A program made the translations under genes and the position numbers. This document shows positions 22,112-34,700 of a stretch of DNA of 64,000 nt, piece by piece. The DNA comes from Papiliotrema nemorosa. Lineage: Eukaryota; Basidiomycota; Tremellomycetes; Tremellales; Rhynchogastremaceae. A model generated the notes under the pieces. The model searched no databases. It saw nothing but the letters and a program-made list of their open reading frames with translations, and had not been told where the DNA came from. Positions within the stretch are counted from its first letter, which is position 1; every line of letters starts with the position of its first letter. The stretch spans positions 372,001 through 436,000 of the forward strand of contig JASKOT010000011.1 of assembly GCA_032158125.1 (NCBI GenBank), in the 5' to 3' direction.

Positions 22112-22546
22112 CATACCAGAATGTCCAGGCGGGCGTCGCTGTAGACACGGGGAATATATTGCATGCGGTGGATATCGATATGGCTCATAGAGAAGAAGCG
22201 GGGTGAATGTGATAGTACATATGTAAGGTCGTGCTTCTCAGTACGGTGTTCTGCCAAAGGTGTCCCCATCTGCGACATGTGAGGCAATTGACTACCTTTG
22301 ACATCTAGGCTGATCGATAACGCTTTTGTCCTTCCATCACCGTTCATACGCCATGGCCAGATCTCGAAACAGACTCTAGAGTACTGTACATACCTCTCTG
22401 CTAAACATCCTGGGAGTTCAAGTTGTATTTTCTGATCTTGATATAATTGATAGCAAGTACGTGCTTCTCTCGTCATTAGAATCAGTGTCCGCATTGCGAT
22501 TCACAAGTGACAGTGTGGACTTTGGACTGGAGCTGACGAAGGCCAG
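22112..22546. other. Intergenic region; first exon of the next gene not found
   Basis: Contains TACTGTACA at 22382-22390. By analogy with its neighbours the next gene should have an ATG and an acidic first exon here. The only nearby ATG (about 22353) hits a stop after eight codons. Confidence 0.45.
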
Positions 22547-23120
22547 TGGCGAATTCTGACTCCCACCTCAGACGACTGAAACGACTCACCGTGCTTAGTG
22601 AATACACCAGATTCTCCCCCCATACCCGTCAGGGTATCGCCGAGCTTTTAGAAGAACACCAGGAAGGAGCTTCGAGCCGAGACACCAAGCCTGAAGACGG
22701 AGAGACGTTGGGCGTCGAAGAGAGATTACTTGGCTACGAGGCGGTCAAGCAGGGTGAGCTATATTCCCTCCACGCCTTCATGGAGAGCGCCACTGACTTA
22801 CAGCCTACGAATATAGGATCTCATCGTCTAAAGATGCGAGTGACTCTGTCGAGCAGTTTACTGAAGAGGACTACTGGAAGGGCGCACAAGATAGAGGAGA
22901 CGATTCGAATGAGTTTAGAGGCTCGTTGATGACCCAAGCAGCTGAACTCGACATTGATAGTGCTGACGGACACGTCACCGAGGCGTACTGGAATTTACTC
23001 AATTTCATCGATACATACGAGGAATCTTTGGCAAACCGATCGATCGCGAAGGCGAGACTGAAGGAGTTGAGGGACAAGTTGGAAAAGCAGTCTGGTTCTG
23101 GTGGAGAGAGCTCATCCTGA
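22547..23120 (+). CDS. Small helical protein, family member 7, no visible first exon
   Basis: Two exons read cleanly: 22547-22753 and 22804-23120 (GTGAGC donor, TTACAG acceptor, phase 1). Together they give about 174 residues without a start codon. The first visible exon follows a CTGAC branch and a GGCCAG acceptor. Module 1 is RLKRLTVLSEYTRFSP, HTRQGIAELLEEHQ and EERLLGYEAVKQ. An acidic linker precedes module 2: AAELDIDSADGHVTEA, YWNLLNFIDTYEESLA and LKELRDKLEKQSG. The order and exon junctions match the two genes before it, so this is the third tandem copy. No ATG exon with the acidic signature is visible upstream. The gene is either 5'-truncated or has a distant or unusual start. Confidence 0.65.
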
Positions 23121-23325
23121 AAACCCGGTACCATGGAGGTCTCCTGTACTTTGCTTCTAGCGAATACAGATATGGGGACCGATGTGGGGGGAAGAGGAAG
23201 GGGCCTATGCGTTCATTGTCATTCATGGTTTGAGATACGAGAGAAAGATACAAAGCATCACTTCTATGCTGCATACTCATCGACTGATACTTATGATACT
23301 TACAGAGATCTATGAGACGACAAAT

Positions 23326-24308
23326 TTAAGCGTGCTTGGCCCAGATTTTGTCCCACGCAGCCCGACCACCCGTCTCGATCACATCTCCATGACAAGGAAT
23401 GATTCGATCCCATTTGGCCGCCATGATCGGTGCTAACTCTCTTTTCAATAGTCTATGGATCAGACCCAACCCACGAGATCCCGGGTTTGATAATGGTGTA
23501 AGCTGGTCGACTTACTCTTTATCCTTGGCCAAGATGCTTCCCGCTCTATCGTGAATGAATCCACCGGGACTCATAGAGCTCCCTCCACCCAGCATCTTCT
23601 GCAAGAACGGGAGTCCGCCAGCTCGAGAGTATTGTTCAGTGGGAGGTAGGTTGAAAACCATATCAGCCTCGATGAGCGTCCCGGAGGGGTGGTGGATGGC
23701 CAGGAGTTCGTCGTTGAGGTGAGCTGAGACTCGATGTAAGGAGATCTGTACATGTCAGCAACGAGCACAACATCGCCAAAAGGTTCGTATGTCGTTCTCT
23801 TCCAGATGGATGGGAAGGAGGAAATAGGAAGATACATACATGGGGCTCAAAGCCGTACTGCTTGTCCTCTCCCCCGAGCCCGAATAGTCCAGCCCAGTTG
23901 ACATGAGGTTTCTTCTCCTTGAATCGCGCTACTCCGATTGCCCTATTTTTCAACTCTACCCTCCCACCCGTCGCATCCTTATTAAACTCACTGAGCATTT
24001 GGATAAGCCTTGATATACTCGTCAAAGAATATCCCATGTTCTCCATCAGGCGTGACCAACCATTTCACCTCTCCTCCCATCTTGGCAATAGTCTCTGCGG
24101 TAGCGGGGGAATGCGGCGTAGAGACATACAAGAAGATCTCTGAACTTGGCAATTTGACTGCTGTCCCTCGACCTCCGATGGCCATACCTCCCCTTGAGAA
24201 GGGTTGGGAGAAGGTGATGATGTCCGGGGTGATTTGGCGGATGACGAGGTGTTTGTCATTTGGGTCAGAAGAGGCGTTGACGTCGGCTATAGGTGATACA
24301 GAAGCCAT
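23326..24308 (-). CDS. DUF4336-like metallo-beta-lactamase-fold protein
   Basis: Four exons on the minus strand: 24308-23992 (105 codons plus 2 nt), then exons opening AIGVARFKEKKPHVN, ISLHRVSAHLNDELLAIHH and ELLKRELAPIMAAKWD, with a TAA at 23328-23326. Family features are the N-terminal ITPDIITFSQPFSRGG and GGRGTAVKLPS, the strand WLVTPDGEHGIFFDEY followed by KAYPNAQ, LIEADMVFNLPP, and CHGDVIETGG near the end. This pattern is that of fungal DUF4336 proteins, which resemble metallo-beta-lactamase hydrolases. The classic HxHxDH motif is absent, so metal-dependent catalysis is uncertain. Length (about 250 aa) fits the family. Promoters of this gene and of RXT3 lie on the same strand, so it is not a shared-promoter pair. 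Confidence 0.72.
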
Positions 24309-24625
24309 TTTGCGGGTAGTCACGAGTGAGAAGCGGACAGTGTGGGTAGGGAAGAGCGCTCTGTATAGAGTCCTGGGTAGAATGGTGGGATATTGCAGCA
24401 CTGAGTGAGTGAATGAATGAAGTGCAGATCGACGACGCAGTGGAATGAATCCCCAGCGCTGGTTGACGTCATGCTCAATGTGCGTCAACCCATCCCACCT
24501 GGCACCATGACTGACTTCGACGTGGCCATGCACGATGCATCCCCACCCCGTACATAGACATACGCCTGACACGCTCAACCATTTGCTACGGATACATGAC
24601 ATGGGGGACCCCAGCCGACTCCCAC

Positions 24626-27600
24626 CTAATCGCAGATGATCACGCTGCCAATTGAACTCTCGCTCCTCGCATCATCGCCCACGACAGGCTCAACCTCGAC
24701 CCCGACCTTTGCATCTTCGGGCTTGCTCCCTTGCGCCTCCTTCTTTTCCTCAGAGACAGAGACATCCTTGTCATCCCCGTTTGCCTTGTCCTTATCCTTG
24801 TCCTTTTCATCACCGCCCACATCGGGCAAATCAATGTTCTTCAGCGCAGGCGAAGTGGACCAATCCTCCATGGAGTCTTCCGGGATCGACCTCCAGTAAA
24901 ACCCTTCTATCGGGATCGAATGAACTCCCACTTCGGCCATGTTGAGCGACAATCCCTTTTCCGTAAATTCCACTTCGTCTGGGGTAATGTACTCGAACAA
25001 GCTCTTTGTCCTTCGAGGTTTGTCCACCCTATACTTTTTGAAAGCCAATTCCAATTCCGACCATTCATCGTTGATAGAGTAGAGAATGTATCGATCTTCG
25101 CCGTTGATGAAGATTAAATCGTGGTCGAAAATGGAATGAGGTGGAGTGGTTTCGGATTTCGGAAATTTGGAAACGGTCGGAGGGAGAGGCGTCCAGTCTG
25201 CCCATCCGTCCAAAGCAGCCGGGTTCCACTTAAGGCTGCAGATAAATACCTGATCCCTGATTGAAATCGTAGACTCACGCTGCACCCCATCGGGTGAAGA
25301 TGATTGGACACACTTGCGTCCCATTGAGATGCCTATGATCGGCCATGACGTCTTGAGGTTGTCCCAAAACTGCCAGTCGTTGTTTGGCCATCTCTGCCAA
25401 ACGCAACTTGCGGTTCGTCTTTTGCTTCAAAGTTTTCCGATCGAGCTTGGCGTAAGCGGGTTCCTGTGGATTGACAATGCTCGGTACTCACGGTGACTCT
25501 CTTGACACCCTCCACAACGATGCTCGACCCATCATGCCCGTTGCCCCAAGATCTAGTCCTGACGCCATTTCTCTCTGTCGACGTATACCGATTCAAGCGT
25601 GGTACGACCCGGACCGTAACCTCGATCGCATCCTTCACCAGAGGCTTCTTCACCGCGACCCCCTCTTCCGCTTTGACATGGTCTTCCTCGACATTCCATC
25701 TGATCCAGCCTGCGTGTATCAAGACCAGTCCGAGGTCCGAGTCATCCGTGTACACATCGGTACCCCAAATCTTGCGCGACTCGATGCCTTTGCCGAGTTT
25801 TACCTCTTCGTGAGGATACGGGATCGCCTCGTCCCAATCTTTCTCGCCTCTGACGACCCACTTGGGACCCAAGAACGCGTCGTTCACTCGGACAATGACA
25901 ATGGCACCTTCATTGGCCAGTTTTGTGCTCTGACCTTGCGCCAATGTCCACTCGGAGCCTCCGTAGATCTCTCTTGCAGCAATTCGTGTCAAGTCTGGTT
26001 GCTCCTTCAGCCAAGCTTCTACTAGTCCCGAGTTGACTTCTGGGTATCGTCTGGTCTCCCTAGCGAGAGACTGTATATCCCGCATCATGTTCTGGCCAAA
26101 AGGCGGAACCTTCTTGTCGTCCTCTTTTCTCCTCTTTGCCTTGGCTTGACCCCGCCGAGCATCATCTACCGCGGCATCCATGCGCGGCCGCTTGTCCTTT
26201 GGCTGATCGCGCGGGTTGTACGTGTAGTCTTTTGCGATGGTCGGAGCGACATTAGGTGGGATCTCATTCTTCGCCGTATAGGTGTAGGGCCGAGGTTCCC
26301 GTGCAGGGGCAACTTGGTTGATGATCGAGTCTGAACCGGCTTGGGTGGCTGTGGTCGTTCCAAAAGGTGTATGAGCATGAGGGTTAGTCGAAGATGGCTG
26401 TGCTGTGGAGACCGATTCCGCCGGCTTGGCCGGGACATTGATGACTTCGATACGAGAAGCAGGAGCTGCCGATCGTCCAAAAGCCGATCCATAAGGAGGT
26501 TGGCCGAATGGTCCCCGTGCAGCGCTTGCGGCAGCCTGTTGCTCCTGTTTCCTCTTCTCATCCGCTCGTCGAGCTTCTTCCAATCTTTCCTTTTCCTTTT
26601 CTCTCTCGCGCTCCCGTTCCTTCTCCCTAGCCTTCAATCTCTCCCGCTCTGACCAGCTGCCACCAAACCCTCCGTACCCGCCGAAGCCTGAACTGAAGCC
26701 CATGTAAGGAGGGGTGTAGGACGAGTAGGTAGAATAGCCGGTTCGGGGTGCGGTGGTTGATGCCGAGGTGGTGCTGGGCGTGGACGAGATGGTCGAGGTA
26801 GCGGGTTTTCCAGTGGTAGCAGAAGGCTCACTTGGCCGAGCAGCAGCTGTACTACCGATTGGCTGTCCGAACATGTTACGTGCGATAGGATTGGCTGCAG
26901 AAGATGCTGCGGGAGCTGGTGTAGCGGCCGGACGAGAGGGTGACGGAAGAGTGGTTTCCGGCCTGTTGGAAGAACCCGATAAAGATCTGTTGTGCCCAAT
27001 ATTGGAAGGTGTAGCTCCACCTAATGTAGTAGACCCCGACCTTTCGCGATCGAACGGTGATGGCAGATCTCGTGAACCAAGGTGTCCGTAATCTGTGGTG
27101 GGAAGACTCGGGCGGTATGGGCGCGCGGTAGATGTCATTTTAGGCGAGACTGAGGGCTTGGCAGTTGAAGCAGCAGGTGCAGGTGTAGCACGAGCAGCAG
27201 TTGGGGAGGTAGGTCCAGGAGGTCGACCGAAGGGACTAGCAGAAGTGCGTGCTGTAGGTGAAGTAGGTCCCGTGGATGTGCTGGTGGCCGGATTGGCCGA
27301 AGCCGACATGGCTTTCTCCTTGGCCATCCGTTCCTGTGCCTCCTTTTCCCTCCTCCTTTCAGCTTCCATGAATGATGTGCTGTTCCACCCTCCAAACATC
27401 CTGCTCGAGCCCGCTGTACTCCACGTGTTGACGTTGGACCTGGGAGCAGCAGTGGTGGACTGCGTAGATGGAGTCGTCGCGAAGGAGGATGGTGCGTTTG
27501 ATGGATTTGGCTTTGATTGGGTGGAGGCCGACGCGGCTGAAAAGGTACCGCCGCCAACAGCCGAAGACGGTGTTTCGCGATTCCCGGGTGTAGCTGCCGC

Positions 27601-28146
27601 ATCACGTCCTGCAGCAGATCCAGGTGCCGTGCTTGCAGAGGTCGACGTTGTAGGATGAGCGTGGTGGTGGTGGTGATGATGGTGATGGTGATGATGAGGT
27701 GGATTAGAGCTTGTTGTGCTGGAGGATGGGGTAGAGGTGGAACTGGTTTGGTCGACGGGGTTTGCAGGTCGGTGTCCAAAGATGGGGTATCTCACTTCTG
27801 CCATCAGTGTCACACACCTTGAACCGAGTAGTATATACACACCCATACCAGCTCGCATTCTGGCCATCTCCTGCTCTGATCTCGACGGTGGGCGAAAGCC
27901 ATTCCCAGCGGAAGAACTCTGGCTCGATGATGCTGCATGCGCTTCCGATCCTGCGGGTTTTGCAGTGCCAGACAAGGGTGCCTTGGGCAAAGCAATTGAT
28001 GCTGTAGGAGAGTGTGAAGGACGCGACGGGATACTGGCAGGAGTGTTGTTGTTGCTGCCTAGGGTCTGTTGAGTGGGCAAGGTCGACGAAGTAGATCCGC
28101 TGCTTTGCGCTCCAGGTCGATCTCCCGGCGCCATGGTGGGTGTCAT
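24626..28146 (-). CDS. RXT3: Rxt3-like subunit of the Rpd3L histone deacetylase complex
   Basis: Rxt3 proteins are nuclear subunits of the large Rpd3/Sin3 histone deacetylase complex. The N-terminal two thirds (about 700 aa) is low-complexity Ser/Thr/Pro/Ala, with a His tract encoded near 27655-27700 and a charged coiled segment (REKEREREREKEKERLEE). The conserved region follows: RRYPEVNSGLVEAWLKEQ, GPKWVVRGEKDWDEAIPY, RKIWGTDVYTDDSDLGLV and LIHAGWIRW. Later exons give KQKTNRKLRLAEMAKQRL, WNPAALDGWADWTPLP and an acidic C-terminus. Introns: an in-frame 51-nt one at 27848-27798 (removing an odd hydrophobic stretch), one starting at 25491, and one near 25265. For the second, the acceptor CGCCAAG (46 nt) is favoured over CCACAG (28 nt); both keep the frame. 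Stop at 24628-24626; an alternative start lies at 28134. Confidence 0.8.
27655..27700 (-). repeat. His-codon microsatellite in RXT3
   Basis: Runs of CAT/CAC codons encode about twelve consecutive histidines flanked by Pro and Ala in the disordered N-terminal region. Likely length-variable. Confidence 0.8.
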
Positions 28147-28756
28147 GGCCGGATTGCGGAAGGGTCCCAGATTAATGACTCTGAATGCTTCGTGTGGCTG
28201 TGCTCGTCACGATCTAGATGTGGAGGATGTGTCGAAAGAGTCTTAGGTGTTGTGTATGACCTGTTGGCATCTGGGATGGTATATTGGGTTTCGACCATGG
28301 GTGGTCATGCAAATCTCAGGGTCAAAAGGCGTTTTCTGTTTTCCGACGGAACATGTCATCAATTCCAGCGGATCCGGCGTGCGTGTTGCCGCCACCCCCA
28401 GGCACCTTGAGTATTCCTCCCACTTTGTGATTTGCCACCCAACCCCCTTCTCCGACGTGATTGTTTTGTTTTGATCCCAGGGCGTCGAGTTCAAGCCCAA
28501 TGAGACCCCATACAATTACACCCTACACTCACACATACATATACACGACCCAGAGGCTACTCATTACAGGCACTGCTGGAGCTGTCCAGGACAAGAGACC
28601 ACCCAATAACAGCACAGGATCGACCTGACATTTCGGCTCTCACAGGATGGTAAACAACCAATAGTCGATTAATCAACATCTCGCCTTGGATACATTTGTT
28701 CGCCCGGACATCCCATCTTGCTGTCACTCGATATCATCCTACTCTCATCTGTCAAC
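28147..28756. other. Divergent promoter region between RXT3 and the large disordered gene
   Basis: About 610 nt shared by two divergent genes. Open frames in it look random. A tRNA-like GTTCAAGCCC word near 28492 has no pairing arms. Confidence 0.45.
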
Positions 28757-31700
28757 ATGGTGAAAGAGATATCTCCGCCTTCAGCGAGGTATGCCGCTCC
28801 TCTCGACACTGCAACCTCGTCGAGATTACCCATCCCATCAAAGATCAAACAACCATCATTATTCGCCAAACCGAAATCAATCCGGACCCCTTCAACCTCG
28901 GCTGGGTCCAGCACCAGCTCAGCACGGAAGCGCACCATTCTGGGTGAACGTAGTGATATCGACAATGTGTCCATCTCATCCTCTCGCGGCCGACCGGGCT
29001 CTAGCTCGAAGGGGACGACGAGGTCACCCGTGAAACGTCCCGTGACGATTGTGTCCCGGATTGCATCAACAGCACCCTCCGCCACCGCTACACCTCGAGG
29101 TCTCCCTTCATCCCGCCTGTCTCTCGGAAAGAAAAGCACACCTCATCCTCGACACTCCATGACCATGGCGTTTCCGAGAACAGGAGATGAGAGTCGATTG
29201 ATGGATGTGGAGCCGCCAGAATGGATGTCCGGACTCTCTTCACCCGTCTCATCAGATTACGAGGATGCCGAGACGACTTTCCGTGGGCATGGGAATGGCA
29301 GATCTGGAGCAGTCATGGGTGTAGGGAGGATGATGACCCCTGCAGATAGTCAGGAGGTGAGTTTTACATACTCCAATCTAAGCATTTTATACTCACTTGA
29401 CTAGGCACCGACAGGTCGGATACATTTGCCGTCACCTCCTATTGATCGCCGATCAAGACTTCCTACTCCGCCATCTTCTCAAGTACACGAGGATCTACCT
29501 CTTCCTCCATCCTTTTCGGCGGCTCGCGCAAAACGAGTTCACCCCAGACCTGCGCCAACCCCTCCCCGCCAAACGAGGGAGCCTGTCGTCTTGCCCCCAC
29601 ACGACCCATCTCCCAATCCTCGACGCAAGAAATCTCCGAGGGTCAACTCGGTCCCCCAATCACCCTCACAAGCTAGATTCTCCCCTGCTGTCTCGCGCCC
29701 GCTTTCAGCTTCTATCTCAGCCAAGCTTCCTCCTTCACTCTCTCAGCTTCCATCCACCCCATCAGTGTCGCATCCGTCCGCCTCACTCAAGCAGAGACCT
29801 GTACCTTCTACCGCACCTCCTGCTCGACGTCGCAAATCCACAGCAAACACCAAGAAGACACCATCGCCCAAAAAATCTCGGAAATCTCTTCCTGCTTACA
29901 GCACCAAACTTAAAACCTCTAAACCCGCTCGAAAGTCACTTTCAGTCCAGGAAATTGTCAAGATCACCGGGACGCCTTTAGGTCGACTAACCAAGAAGGT
30001 GGAGGCGGAACCGGGGGATGATGAGCTGTTGCTCAAAGAGGAAGAAGACGATGATGTTTGGCTGAGGAAACGAAGAATGTCAAGATCTCTCAGCATGACG
30101 GCCTCTAGGGTCTCCATGGGTCCGATGGAAAGCCCAATGGGATTGGGATTCAGACACGTCAAAGCTGGACCGTCGAGGCTACGCAATGTGATTGAGGTGG
30201 AGATAATCCAACGGCACAACAGTACAACTCCTCGACCATCCCCCTCGCCTGAGCCTGCCAATCTTGATACCGGCATCGAAGAGCAAATGCATACAGAGGA
30301 TTCAGCAGCAAACTTGCTGGCCTCTGCAGTACCGGAGGAAGACTCTGGATCGTACGATCTGCAATATGACGAGGCGCCTGGATGGATCTCTGACGATGCG
30401 ACGGAAGTGGGAGACGACGAGGACAGTACGCACCCTATAACGGAATCGGCCACAGAGTCGAATGGCCTGAGAGAGGACACGGTCGTCGGAATATTACATC
30501 ATATCGATGAGGATCTCGTGAAGGAAACATACGAGGCGGAATCTGACGTCGAGACGCCCAAGCAGCCAATCGCACCAGTGAGCCATCCTCTCAAATCGAC
30601 TACACCACTTGGATCCCCTGTAGCACATAATTGTGAGTGTTGTCGCACCTACTCACAAGCTACGGCTGATGTCCAGTCTCATACAATGGACATGGTCGGC
30701 CTCCACTCGAGGTGCTCTCATTCATGTCCCCTTCAATTCGACAATCGTCTACCGCGCCGCAAGGTGCAAGCCCCAGGGAAGACGCGGATGAAACCCAGGA
30801 GGCCGTATCGGAGAGATGGGATATCTCCATAGATCATGCTCAGCCGGTCTTCGAAGATCAACCGATCATGGCCGAAGGCGACTCTGTGATTGCTTCGGGC
30901 CTACAGGAAGGTTTCGATCATGTCCCGGACCAAATTTCCCCCGTCAAACTGCCTGACGGATCTCCGAGAGCGCTCTCGCCTTCGCCATCGGAGACTTGCA
31001 AGCCAGCAGCTAGCGAACCTTCCACCCCAATTATCACGAGCGATGAGAAGGACCTAGAAGAAGAGGAGGGCTCGACCGAGGAGGCTATTGCAGAAGATTG
31101 GGACACATCAATGCGGTCGGAAAACGGTCAACATGCCGATTCTGCTCCTATCACCGGCACCGATATCGAAAGAGATGGATCACAGCAAAGGATCAATGAT
31201 GAGCGAACGACCGATTATCCTGGTGCCATGTCTCCCTCTTCCCCAGCGGCTTCCCCTGCAAGAACCGACGATATCGAACAAGACCACCCGGAAGAAACGA
31301 CGACTGTGCCGCCGGTCGCCAACATGGACTTTGTGGGAGGGAGAGATCGAGATCGCGTGTTGGACCAGGAAACTATCGAGGTCAACGTGGACAATGTGGA
31401 GGAGGGCGTCGACCAAGATGGAGACGAGGCAGACACGGCAATAGCTCTGTCTCCACCGTGTTCCTTAGAGCCCAATTCAGAGTTCAAGAGCGTTGAGTCT
31501 CCCATCGCCAATACTGAGCTTGATTGTTCGGCTCAGCTCGACGAGGTTAAAGACGCTTCGTCGTCACTCGGTCTTCACACCCAACCAGACGCCGAAACTC
31601 CTTGGCGTCAGGCTATCTCCGCCGAGGAGCGGACCCCCACATACGAGATCGGTACCCCTCAGACTGATCCAGTACGCTCTGAGTCGACATCTGGCCCCGC

Positions 31701-34700
31701 TGTTCAGGCTGCTGCAACATCCGCGCTCGATCTCAAGCCTGTCGAGCAAGTCGTATCTACCTATTCCGCATTGAGCCCTGGTGTTCAAGCCCCTACTCTC
31801 GTTGGTGGTCTGCTTCAAGAGGAGGAATCTCTTCGGGCAGATATCGGCTCTGCCCATCGATTGTCCGAGCCACCCCTATCAGAGGGGATCTCTGTGCCGC
31901 TCAGCGCCCAAGTAATCAACTCACCCGCTTGCGAACACAGGCCGTGCTCGGTCATCGGTCCCAAAGCAGCAGAATATGATGTACCGCTGGGAGCTAACAG
32001 CCACCTACAAATCTCCGATGTGTCGTCAGCTCAAGAAGCGAACGAGGAACTGTTCGACCAATACATCTCGTTACCTCCATCGCCAATCTCCTCGTCCGGC
32101 AATGTTGAAAATCGCCCGATTGATGAGTCTCGCAGTCCAGAAGACAAAGCAGAGAGTCTCTGTGATGAAGTGGACGAAAGTCCGTCGTCTATCGAGCCCA
32201 TTTCAGCCCCGGTCGAGGACGCAGGAACAACGTCGCACACGGATCTGGAACGAGCGGATCTCGGCTCAGAAATGTCACGAGCAGAAACTGGGCTCGAAGA
32301 GTGCCACGACCGCGATGGCGAGGACAGGCAGCTTTCTACCGACTTGATCGACGGAGACGCAAACGTACTTTGCATCGATGTCACAGACGCGGAAGACACC
32401 CGTTACGTCAGCCCCTCGCCATCACATTTGACCGCTGTCAACGCTGCTACGGATGAGGTAGAACCAGACGGAGACGAAAGCAGCAGCTCCATTGTGGGTG
32501 ATAAGACTGAAGACGGAGAAAGCACAAAGTGGGACGTCTCAGTCGATGCCCTGCAGTTGGAAGTCCTTCCTTCCTCGACGGTTGTCTCCCCATCATCGAT
32601 TCTGGTTGATTCTCAGGATTGCGTCGAGGAGGCGCAGGAAAAGGATGATGGTTATCAGGAACAGACTGACCTGCCTCTCACGCCTCTTGCTGTGGTGCGC
32701 TCTGATCGTGCGGCCGCTGCAAAGACGCACATCGCTCGCCCGGAGCGATCTTCTACCGGACCATCGTCCACTCACGATGGGATCGACTCCGGACGGCAAG
32801 TGACAGCATCGACGGTGTGCGCGAATGTCCCAATCGGATATGTCGCTCTCGCACCAGGGTCGATCGATGAACCCAAAGACAACGAGCGTGAGCTTTCCGA
32901 AGATGGGATAGACATAGTAGGGGAGGAGATCGAGGAAGAAGTGGAGGGGGACCAGGATCAGCCCAAAGACGACGGCGAGCAAGACGACGACAAGGAAAGT
33001 GAAAGGTACTCCGCAGCAGAGGAAGAGCTGGAATCTGGAGCAGAAGCTGATCAAGCAATCCTTCAACCTCCTCGACCATCGACTAGAATCATTCTACGGG
33101 TAGTGGATAGAGGAATTGTCAAGCTTGAATCACCACCTCCTCGTCAGCCGTCTCAAGTTGGCGTCGATGAGGACTGTGCGCCAGCGTCACCGTCCCCGAT
33201 CGGTTCGCAACTTGGGTCGACTCAGGAGACTCAGTCTATACCGCTCTCGATCGCGGCGACAAGCACCACACCTGCCACGGCACCGGATGAGGACCTACCT
33301 GCGCCGATCAGTGTGGCGGTATCCGAGGGAGATCATCACCGACATACGAGATCTTCTTCGGTCCATCGGTATGCGGACACCTTACCCGGAGGCATATCGT
33401 CATTGGAATCGATGTTGGTCCGAAGACAGTCCTCCTCATCTTCTTCATCCACCCGGCCCTCTCGACTTTCGGCATTCACTTTAGCGCCTGGTGAAGTGGA
33501 TAGCAGTGACTTTCCGCAAAATCAGCCAGACAATGGCGATGTACGCGATGCGAGATTGCGATCGGATGCTGTTGCCGATGACACACTGTTTGAGGATGTC
33601 GGGAACGAGAGCTTCAGATCCGTGGTAGAGGTATCTTCTCTCGATCCCCGAGCTGCCGCCCGTGCAGCTGCCATACTCAAACTGGTAAGTCTTCTTTATC
33701 TTTGAACCGCCGACTGACGCGTAGAATCACGCATATATCGAACATGGAGTCTTGCCTTCTCCCAGTGCAACTCCAGCCTCAACTACCGCTAACCTCCCGA
33801 CCCTGTTTACCCCTGGTCGGGAGGTACCTCGAACACCTCGATCTGAGGGTCGCCGAAGGAAATGGGAATCAAAGCACTTCAGTACGGCCGAGTCAGCTCG
33901 AAAGCTAAACAGGGACGAACTTCTCTACGAGGCTGAGCTTGAGATTGTCGCTGCTCGACGATCTAGATCAAGGAGCAGGGCGACGAGTCTCGGTGCGGCC
34001 AGCGAGAGAGGATGGGAAAGTGATGAGACGGAGTATGCTCTCCCGGGTGGATGGAAAGCTACACCTGGGAAGAGGAAGCGATCCCGATCTGTTCGAGCTC
34101 GGCCGAGACTTTTGCCCCCAATTGGGGACTCACAGGAGATCCAAACCAATGAGCGAGATGTGAGAGCCTCGAACGACGGACGGGAAACGGACAAACAAGG
34201 AGGGAGAGCGTGGGGTATACCGGATTGGAAGAAGCTTGAGAAGGTCTACCGAGCAGAGAAGGAAGCTTGGATCGAGGAGAGACAGGTCAAACCGTTACCT
34301 GGCTTGTTTGGATGGGCCAAGAAAGTATTGACTGGTGAGCCGGAAGTCAAGGAATGGGACAACGAACGGGTCGTCAGGCGTTTTGTGGAGGCTGAAAATG
34401 CGGAAGGGTTGAATGGTGAATGGGCCGAGTGAGTCGACCTGTCTCTCGGATGAAAGCGTGAGCTAATGAAACGTAGAAAGATGATCCTGCTACGAGTCAA
34501 GGCGCTGGAGAAGCGGGTCAACGCGCCTCCAACCTCTCGAGCTGAAGAGAAGGATGCGAATGATAAGCGGGACAGCAAGAAACCTCGGTTTGAGAGCGCG
34601 CGCACGGAGAATGCCCCTACCACTCCCACAAGGGATGTGCCGGACGAAGGTAACTCGACCGTGGTCTCGATTGTTCCGCCTTCGACGATCCGACGAATGC

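Noticed and set aside
12607..23120. Transposon or viral origin of the small-gene cluster
   Set aside because: No terminal repeats, target duplications, reverse transcriptase, transposase or integrase frames are visible.
25464..25491. A 28-nt intron in RXT3
   Set aside because: A 46-nt alternative from the same donor to CGCCAAG has a better branch (GCTTACG) and gives the same downstream frame.
28330..28530. tRNA-like GTTCAAGCCC near 28492
   Set aside because: No stem closes around the loop and no partner acceptor is present.
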